From NCBI GenBank assembly GCA_937876435.1, contig CALEIL010000325.1, forward strand, positions 1-13,030: DNA of 13,030 bases, read 5' to 3'. The stretch is from an uncultured Bacteroidota bacterium. Its GTDB lineage: Bacteria; Bacteroidota; Bacteroidia; Chitinophagales; Saprospiraceae. Shown here in pieces: positions 7,726-13,030 of the stretch. The position numbers were made by a program, and so were the translations under genes. The notes under the pieces were generated by a model. That model saw only the letters and a list, made by a program, of their open reading frames with translations, had not been told where the DNA came from and did no database searches. The number at the start of each line of letters is the position of its first letter. The first letter of the stretch is position 1.

Positions 7726-8676
7726 ATGAGTATCCCGTTGGATGCACTGGCCAATGCCTCCAGACTGGAGGAGATGCAATCAGCTATGGGATTGTTCAAA
7801 GAATGGCAGGAATTGGCATACCGGCAACCTCTTTTGGAGAATCCTGCTTCATTTCAACATGAAAAGGAGAAAATAGCCGCTCTTCTCGTCGATAGTCATC
7901 TGGGGAAAATTGCCAGGAAAGTACGCGTGCTGGGAGAAAATGACAAACTGGACTCTCCGGAATTTTTGAATGAATGGGCAGAATTGGCCTTCTATTCCCT
8001 CTTGTGGACGAGATTTGATCAATTATCCGACGGATTGAAACTGAACCTGTTGTATCAATCCGGTCCCAACATAACCAAAAAACATCTGGCTGGAGAAATA
8101 CCCCGGACGGACCACTTTGTAGTAGCGGGCATTGAGCTCGACCGTGAAGAACAGCTAACCCGGCGATCGGTTTATCTGTACGGGATCCACAGTCAGCGGT
8201 ATTTTTTTATTCTCGATTACGCTTTCAATCAGCAACCTTTTGATATGACCTATATAATCGGTAGGTTTTACAAAGGTGAATTTGTGGTGTATCCGTTCCC
8301 GGGTGCGCTGCGAATCAGTATTGTATCGATGAGGTCGGACCTTCCACTGGCTGGTGCATTGGAGCAAATCCCTGTTTTGAGCCTCCCTCAGGCCACCGGG
8401 GAATTCTATGCCAATCTGAAGCTCAATCCATTTGGTATCAGGATGCCTGCCCTGCTTTTGTTGAGATCGGATTTTGTCAGGGACCGTTGGAGAGTTCTCG
8501 ATTCACACGATCACCTGGTAAGGATAGCTCCTCAGGATGACAAGATACAATCTGTTTTTTATGCCGCGTGTTTTCAAAGGCCGGTCCGAATTATCGGATT
8601 GCTTAGCAGGAATGGGATCAGGCCGATGTCGTACTATAACGGGGAAGTACTCATGGGTTTTGGAGACCTATCATAA
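7726..8676 (+). CDS. SWIM zinc-finger family protein C-terminal region, lacking the SWIM finger
   Basis: The protein has 316 residues, no signal peptide and no membrane segment. Most of its length resembles, from memory, the region that follows the finger in bacterial SWIM zinc-finger proteins. Matching blocks are ALLVDSHLGKIARKVRVLG, the DHFVVAGIELDREEQLTRRS stretch, FFILDYAFNQQPFD, FYKGEFVVYPFPGALR, and the tail DRWRVLDSHDHLVRIAP with VRIIGLLSRNGIRP. The N-terminal CxC...CxH finger of 100 or so residues is absent, and only one Cys (in AACFQRP) is present. The start at 7726 comes only 6 bases after rnc, so there is no room for a finger upstream. Full-length relatives often lie beside MoxR-like ATPase and VWA-domain genes, but none is visible here. 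The function is unknown. It could be a natural finger-less paralogue or a truncated gene held open by the operon. The family match was not checked by a search. Confidence 0.6.
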   Translation: MSIPLDALANASRLEEMQSAMGLFKEWQELAYRQPLLENPASFQHEKEKIAALLVDSHLGKIARKVRVLGENDKLDSPEFLNEWAELAFYSLLWTRFDQLSDGLKLNLLYQSGPNITKKHLAGEIPRTDHFVVAGIELDREEQLTRRSVYLYGIHSQRYFFILDYAFNQQPFDMTYIIGRFYKGEFVVYPFPGALRISIVSMRSDLPLAGALEQIPVLSLPQATGEFYANLKLNPFGIRMPALLLLRSDFVRDRWRVLDSHDHLVRIAPQDDKIQSVFYAACFQRPVRIIGLLSRNGIRPMSYYNGEVLMGFGDLS

Positions 8677-8914
8677 ATAACTTTATAGATCTTGATCCCC
8701 AGTCAGAAAATATTGATAATAGGTAATGGTTTCGGAAAACATTGCGTTTGAATGAATCGTTTCAATGCATATCTACCCAAGGAATACCAACGACAGGCCA
8801 CAGCTCCGGCAAAGGCAAGACCTCCCTCTCGTTGGTCAGCAGATAAACCTGCTTGTTACCAAATTTGGCTGTTGTTGGAACACCATCTTTTTTGGTAAAG
8901 AATGTCCAGTTTGC

Positions 8915-9481
8915 TTAAAAGAAATATCCCACGGAAATCTGGAAAACCCTGTTCTTTACCTGTGTCCTACTATCCTCATTCTTATTGACATTGGTACCCC
9001 AATAATAGCGCATCCCAATGTTGAATTTGTTTACCAAACGATACTTTGCACCCAGAGCAAGTCCTATATCAGTTGATTTTGTAGAGTCCTTGTAATCCTC
9101 GGTATCTCCGTCGTCCTTGCGCTTGGCGGAAAGCAGGATTCCAAACTGAGGACCGGCTTCCATACTCAGGGCGTCCCACAGGTAATACTTGGCCATGACG
9201 GGCAGTGCGAGATAGTCCAGTTTTATAACTTCGTCATCATCCGATTCATCCCTCACTCCTTGGGCGCTGTACAGGAGTTCCGGTTGCAGACGCAAAGCGT
9301 CGATCAATGGTATCTCTACCATCATTCCGAGATGAAAGGAAGACCGGGTAGCGGGATCGTTTTTATCGGGATGCAGGGTAGCCAGGTTCACCCCGGCCTT
9401 TGCACCAACCGTAATATCCTGTGCATGTAGGGCGGTGAGGCCTATGATCGTAATGACAGTACTGAAGAATAACTTTTTCAT
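8915..9481 (-). CDS. Outer-membrane beta-barrel protein (PorT-like family)
   Basis: With ATG at 9481 the protein is 188 residues and starts with a clean signal peptide (MKKLFFSTVITIIGLTALHAQ). The open frame reaches 9526, but the extra 15 residues would spoil the leader. The mature part begins DITVGAKAGVNLATL and alternates short amphipathic strands with polar loops (KLDYLALPVMAKYYL, EAGPQFGILL, DIGLALGAKYRL, FNIGMRYYWG). It ends in ISVGYFF, a terminal aromatic typical of barrel insertion. This pattern fits the small PorT-like/OMP beta-barrel family of Bacteroidota, whose members mostly have no assigned role. It is transcribed away from an inverted-repeat intergenic region and converges on the plus-strand genes. 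It is intact, unlike its regulatory neighbour. Confidence 0.85.
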   Translation of the reverse strand: MKKLFFSTVITIIGLTALHAQDITVGAKAGVNLATLHPDKNDPATRSSFHLGMMVEIPLIDALRLQPELLYSAQGVRDESDDDEVIKLDYLALPVMAKYYLWDALSMEAGPQFGILLSAKRKDDGDTEDYKDSTKSTDIGLALGAKYRLVNKFNIGMRYYWGTNVNKNEDSRTQVKNRVFQISVGYFF

Positions 9482-9644
9482 GATTCCTTGGATTTTGATT
9501 ATTGATTCGATGAATGGAGAAAGCATTACGAATTTATTCAGAAGTCGGGGAATAGGCTATAACACAAATCCCAAAAGCTGACATTATTGTACCACCTTGA
9601 CATAAATCCAACTTTCTTATAGTACTCCAACTCAATAATCGCTA

Positions 9645-9745
9645 AAGGTTTGACAAACTTTTTTATGTCGTGTTAACGAACAGACATATCAATGAATTTC
9701 AAACTTATGTTCCCAAAAAGATATAGTGAATGTTTGTCAAACCTT
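9645..9745. repeat. Nested inverted repeats in the regulator/OMP intergenic region
   Basis: AAGGTTTGACAAAC (9645-9658) is repeated in inverted orientation as GTTTGTCAAACCTT (9732-9745), a 14-bp perfect pair 73 bases apart. Each arm also contains the near-perfect palindrome GTTTG-N-CAAAC. Between them TATGTC-g-TGTT (9664-9674) pairs with AACAGACATA (9679-9688), a 10-bp stem with one bulged G. No T-run follows the inner hairpin on either transcript, so it is not an ordinary terminator. It could be a pair of operators for the OMP promoter, a small non-autonomous element, or a 3' structure of the broken regulator, whose stop lies 11 bases beyond the right arm. Confidence 0.75.
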
Positions 9746-9756
9746 ATCTAAAAGTA

Positions 9757-10071
9757 TTAGGAATAGGAAGACGGTACCACACCGTAAAAATGCTTAAAGC
9801 ATTTGGTGAAATAAGATGGATTATTAAAACCGACCCTATAGGCGATCTGGGTCACCGAATCCACTTGTTGGGCCAGGAGCTGCGCGGCCTTTTTTAACCG
9901 GAAGTTCCGCAACAGTTCCCCCGGGGCTTCGTTGGTAAGTGCCTTTAGTTTACGGTGCAGTTGTGTATTGCTCATCGCCAGCTCGCGCTGCATATCGGGT
10001 ACCCCAAATCCGGGATCTTCAAAATTATCCTCCAATAGCGCTAATATTCGTTCCAAAAACTCTTTATCCAT
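9757..10071 (-). pseudogene. AraC-type DNA-binding fragment of the decayed regulator
   Basis: This 104-residue open piece is a complete AraC-family HTH domain. The first helix-turn-helix is around MQRELAMSNTQLHRKLKAL. The second is in the family signature region VTQIAYRVGFNNPSYFTKCF, followed by KHFYGVVPSSYS. Upstream in the same frame lies the end of the receiver (ETGADDYLTKPFEAREIMAR and KNLID), interrupted by TAG at 10144-10146 where relatives have Gln (LID-Q-RQRL). A CAG to TAG transition explains it. The ATG at 10071 lies shortly after that stop and could in principle allow re-initiation of a free DNA-binding domain, but nothing shows that it is used. Confidence 0.8.
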
Positions 10072-10199
10072 GGAACTAACGGCGACATTTTTGGGAATTA
10101 CCGCTGTTTCCCTATGGACGAACGCCTCCTGAAGTCTTTGTCGCTAGTCGATCAGGTTTTTTATCCTGGCCATAATCTCCCTGGCCTCGAAAGGTTTGG

Positions 10200-11258
10200 T
10201 CAGGTAATCGTCCGCCCCTGTTTCCAAGCCGGCGATCTTATTTCGATTCCGGCCTTGGCCGTCAACATGATTACCGGGATATGGCTCGTGTTCCGATCGG
10301 TCTTTATTTTTTGGCAGAATTCCATCCCGTCCATTTTGGGCATCATCAGGTCGGTAATGATCAGGTCGGGAACAGTGTCGATCGCCTTCTTTAGCCCGTC
10401 TTCGCCATGAATGGCTTCTTGAACCCTATACTGCTTTATTAATTGCTCTTTAAGGAACTGCCGCATATCCGCATTGTCTTCTACCACCAACACTTCTTGG
10501 AGGTGGCGCTTGTCCGCTTTTGTAAAACGATAGGATCGGGATACCGGTACCGTCCTTACTTTCTTTACTGTTTTTTTGCTCCCTCCTGGTTCAGTTATTA
10601 TCTTTTGGATGGGCAGGCGTACCGTAAAAAAACTGCCTTTCTGTTCTTCGCTGGAGACCGTAATGGTACCATCCATCAGTACGACCAGCTCCCTGGAAAG
10701 GGAAAGACCGATACCCGATCCTTCCGTTTCCCTAGTCGCACCACCATCCACCTGGTAAAAACGATCGAAAATAAAGGGTTGTCTTTCCTCCGGAATGCCT
10801 TTTCCCGAATCCATCACTTGCAGGTCCAGTTCGTCCTGGATATAATCAGCGGTAAAAGAGACCATATCCCCATCCCTGCTAAATTTAAACGCATTGCTCA
10901 GCAAATTGTAGGTTATCTTCTCCAATTTGTCCCGATCAAAGGCCGCCCACAACATCTCGTCCGGAATGTTCACCCTGTAATCCATGTGGCGCTGGGCGGC
11001 ATGCGAATTAAAGGAAAAGGCCGCGGCCCTCAAACACTTGTACACATCGCCTTCGGTGGGCTGTAGTTTCAATTTGCCACGATCTATTTTGGATATATCC
11101 AAAAGTTGGTCTACCAGGCCCAGGACCCGGTTGGCGTTGCGCCGAATCATTCTGGCGTTTTCACGGCTCAAGGGCTCCCCGGGATTTTGTTCCAACTCTT
11201 CGATGGGACCTTTTATCAAGGTCAGGGGAGTCCTAGAACTCATGGGAGATATTGGCAA
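10200..11258 (-). pseudogene. Histidine-kinase and receiver fragment of the decayed regulator
   Basis: Genuine sequence starts at RTPLTLIKGPIEEL (11234 downward); the eight residues before it belong to the wrong frame. HisKA helix 2 (NRVLGLVDQLLDISKID), the N-box (ITYNLLSNAFKFS), G1 (MDSGKGIP), F-box (FIFDRFYQ) and G2 (GSGIGLSLSREL) are all intact. The receiver follows, with acidic pair E-D in LVVEDNADMRQFL, phosphoacceptor Asp in DLIITDLMMPKMDG, and Thr in IMLTAKA. The frame is lost at a one-base deletion near 10240, so the conserved Lys (YLTKPF) is encoded in another frame. Without the His region and that Lys it cannot act as a normal hybrid kinase. Confidence 0.82.
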
Positions 11259-12270
11259 AAAAATTTGATTTTAACTCGTCCAGCTCCCGAAGTTCTTTGT
11301 TCGATCTTTGCTTGATCCGGTACTGATTGTACAACAACCCAGCGATCACCACGGCCAAAATCGCCAGAACGATAATCACGTTGCGTTCGTTCACCCTTTT
11401 ACGCAACCGCAGCCGTTGCAAATCCTTTTCCGAGGCCAAAAGGGCTATTTCCTTCGCTTTTTGCTCATTTTGGTATTTGGCCTCTATTTCACTGCCCAGT
11501 TCCCTCTTTTCCCTGGTATATAATGAGTCTTTTAAGTGTACAAATTTCTGCAAATTATGGTAAGCACTCCCCATGTCACCAGCCTTCTCATGTCTCCTGG
11601 AGAGACGTTCATGAACATCCATGGCAAGAATATCGAGCTTCATTTCCCCGGCTACCGCGGCGGCGTTCTCCAAATAGTATATCGATTTCTCGAGATCATT
11701 CAATCTATCGTACATATCAGCTGCCGCCATGCTGGAATATCCGATCTGAACCGAATCATCAACGGCCCTGGATAGGGTAAGGGATTTTAGATAAGAATTC
11801 AAGGCCTCATGGAAATTTTCCCGTTTCTTTTGAATTTCACCCATGGTGAAAAGACAATAAGAAACACTTTTTCGATTTCCCAATTGGTCGTATATCTCCA
11901 GACTTTTTTGGTTATAGTGGTAGGCAGAATCCAACCTTCCTGTGTACTTATACATTACGGATAAATTATAGCTGGCAAAAGCCCTTCCCGACGGATCCCG
12001 GAGTACGGTGCTGAGGCTATCGCTTTTCTTAAAATATTCAATCGCGCTATCGTAGTTTTCGAGGTTCCGCTGAATATATCCTATGTTGCCCAGGGCCACT
12101 TTGTAACCCATCAATTCTTGTAACCCATCAATTCTTGTGATTCCAAAAATCTTATGGAGGCCAGCACATAGTATTCCATGGCCCTGGTGTAATCCCCTTT
12201 TTGGGAAAGGATGATGCCAGGCCAATATAGGATTGGGCAACACGGACACTATCGCCCATTTTTCGGGCAA
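11233..12270 (-). pseudogene. TPR / coiled-coil / membrane fragment of the decayed regulator
   Basis: The true frame of this open piece begins only at the second copy of the 17-bp duplication (QELMGYKVALGNIGYIQRN); the residues before it are out of frame. It then carries about four TPR units (DSAIEYFKKSDSL, AFASYNLSVMYKYTGRLD, NRKSVSYCLFTMGEIQ, QIGYSSMAAADMYDRLND). A coiled coil follows (EIEAKYQNEQKAKEIALLAS), then one membrane segment (VIIVLAILAVVIAGLLY) and the start of the kinase (LKSNFFANISHEF). The frame stops at TAG in the middle of the H-box, right after the phosphorylatable His. On its own it could at most be a membrane-anchored TPR protein. Confidence 0.8.
12104..12137. repeat. 17-bp tandem duplication inside the decayed regulator
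   Basis: TAACCCATCAATTCTTG occurs twice back to back (12104-12120 and 12121-12137), and a TTG before the first copy also matches the end of the unit. Seventeen is not a multiple of three, so the frame changes. Removing one copy restores ESQELMGYKVALGN. This is a recent slippage-type mutation. Confidence 0.93.
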
Positions 12271-12273
12271 GTA

Positions 12274-12708
12274 TTATGTTCTTGTGCTGATACGCTCTGG
12301 CGTTTTCAAAATCGCCTTCTGCCAGTAGCAATTTCCCAGGGATACGAGCGCATCGGACTGTCCGGATTGAAAATCCAGGGTACTTGCCAGTTCTAAGTTG
12401 ATCTTGTTGATGACTATGGCCGAATCCTCTCTGGATTGTATCCGTAGAAAATCACCGTACAGGTTGTATCCCTTCACGAGTACGCGCTTATCATACGCTT
12501 TCTTGGCCATTTATATGGCTATTAAAATAACTTTTTCGGCTTTTTCCGGCGAATCATCCCTATATTTATTAAAATCGTTGTGGAGTTGATCAATTATTGA
12601 CGTATCGATCTTTGGCGAAGAGATTTCCCATTGTCTATAGGCTGTCTCCGTATGCGGAAACAGCATTAAGTTGGATAACGACCATAGTACAAAAATCAGA
12701 TAGATCAT
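12274..12708 (-). pseudogene. N-terminal fragment of the decayed regulator (signal peptide and first TPRs)
   Basis: From the ATG at 12708 the frame gives a signal peptide and the stretch KAEKVILIAI, then hits TAA at 12511-12513. It continues in the same frame as MAKKAYDKRVLVKGYNLYGD and SDALVSLGNCYWQ, which is typical TPR text. The TAA stands where a sense codon such as GAA would read AIEMAKKAYDKR. The frame is lost at a one-base deletion near 12318: restoring one base gives EGDFENARAYQHKNIILARK. A further upstream start at 12804 is open but would add residues that do not look like a leader. Confidence 0.75.
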
Positions 12709-12753
12709 TTTGTAAATGATGGGTATACAAGATAGCAATTTTTCCGGATTTAG

Positions 12754-12891
12754 GTAAATCTTGCATTGGATAGCTGCATCAAGATTATGAAGATTACCGG
12801 ACACAAAAAGGAATCCACTTTCCTGAAGTATATCAAAATTGATGAACTGGGGAACGCTATTGATTTGGCTGACAGTGATTTCTTCACCTAA
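12754..12891 (+). pseudogene. C-terminal remnant of a tyrosine recombinase/integrase
   Basis: The 45 codons before TAA (12889-12891) read as the end of a phage-type integrase: CIKIMKITGHKKESTFLKY followed by IKIDELGNAIDLA. The GH pair and the Tyr nine residues after the His are the last catalytic motifs of the family. The N-terminal and core regions, with the Arg-Lys-His-Arg residues, are missing. The frame begins directly after TAG at 12751-12753, with faint family resemblance just beyond it. It lies back to back with the 5' end of the decayed regulator, 45 bases from its start codon. It marks an old integrative element that was deleted or rearranged here, and it cannot encode a working enzyme. 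Confidence 0.72.
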
Positions 12892-12898
12892 ACGTCAT

Positions 12899-12914
12899 CC
12901 ATTATTAGTAATGG
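12899..12914. repeat. Short hairpin after the integrase remnant
   Basis: CCATTA (12899-12904) and TAATGG (12909-12914) form a perfect 6-bp stem around TTAG, 7 bases after the integrase stop. It lacks a T-run and G/C strength, so its role as a terminator is doubtful. The remaining bases to 13030 show no gene. Confidence 0.45.
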
Positions 12915-13030
12915 TGTAAAATTTACAGCAAGTTCGTTTCTCAAACCCTTCCATTTCGATTCTCTGAAAAGTCGAATCATGTTATAAGTAAACACTGAAC
13001 TATATAGACGGCAGGGTTTGCCTGGGAGGT

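Larger units (their letters stand above)
9757..12708 (-). pseudogene. Decayed TPR-hybrid two-component regulator (TPR, TM, HisKA, HATPase, receiver, AraC-HTH)
   Basis: Conceptual repair gives one protein of about 980 residues. It has a signal peptide (MIYLIFVLWSLSNLMLF), periplasmic TPRs, a coiled coil and a membrane segment near 11330-11390. These are followed by a kinase with H-box ISHEF-RTPLT, an ATPase domain, a receiver domain and an AraC-type DNA-binding domain. Such regulators sense an extracytoplasmic signal and control nearby genes. I count seven lesions. They are an in-frame TAA (12511-12513), one-base deletions near 12318, 12216 and 10240, a 17-bp tandem duplication (12104-12137), one inserted base at 11235, and an in-frame TAG (10144-10146). 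After each correction the family sequence resumes exactly, so this is decay rather than separate genes. The promoter was not recognised. Sequencing error is an alternative but would have to spare all neighbouring genes. Confidence 0.85.

Noticed and set aside
8752..8898. 48-codon plus-strand open frame (MNRFNAYLPKEY...)
   Set aside because: It is short and proline-rich, with no promoter and no recognisable family. It may be chance in the convergent intergenic region.
9664..9688. Terminator for the regulator or the OMP
   Set aside because: The stem has a bulge and few G/C pairs, and no T-run follows it on either strand.
10443..11066. Open frame of 207 codons on the plus strand
   Set aside because: It lies antisense to clear kinase motifs and shows no protein-like pattern of its own.
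11233..11260. Programmed +1 frameshift at the H-box
   Set aside because: The TTC-TAG context pairs poorly after a +1 slip, and six other lesions in the same gene make decay more likely.

Overview
The window looks like a chromosome segment from a Bacteroidota bacterium, possibly of the Saprospiria/Cytophagia type (lineage is inference). Three things point there: a TPR protein, a DUF4292-type lipoprotein and an EnvC-like protein in a row; promoter -7 boxes of the form TAnnTTTG with no clear Shine-Dalgarno sequences; and a TPR-fed hybrid histidine kinase ending in an AraC-type DNA-binding domain, an architecture typical of this phylum.

Positions 1-4833 (minus strand) form a tight, operon-like series: pyruvate kinase (pyk), a secreted TPR protein, a DUF4292-like lipoprotein and an EnvC-like murein hydrolase activator that runs off the left edge. 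The last three genes overlap or nearly touch. A short divergent promoter region (4834-5114) separates pyk from acpP.

Positions 5115-8676 (plus strand) hold the core fatty-acid/RNA set: acpP with its own strong hairpin terminator, a 317-base gene-free spacer, then fabF with a new promoter, rnc (GTG start), and a 316-residue protein. I recognise the last as the C-terminal region of SWIM-zinc-finger family proteins, but without the finger. All of these reading frames are intact.

Positions 8677-13030 look like accessory, decaying DNA. An intact small outer-membrane beta-barrel gene (minus) is followed by an intergenic region with nested inverted repeats. Then comes a roughly 2.95-kb relic of one large TPR + histidine kinase + receiver + AraC-HTH regulator. 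By conceptual translation I find seven separate lesions in it: two in-frame stops, three single-base deletions, one single-base insertion directly after the H-box, and a 17-bp tandem duplication. Divergent from its 5' end lies the C-terminal stub of a tyrosine recombinase, which still has the GH and catalytic Tyr motif. The main message is core housekeeping genes next to a scarred mobile or regulatory locus. I found no convincing new multi-gene system, no CRISPR array and no RNA gene.
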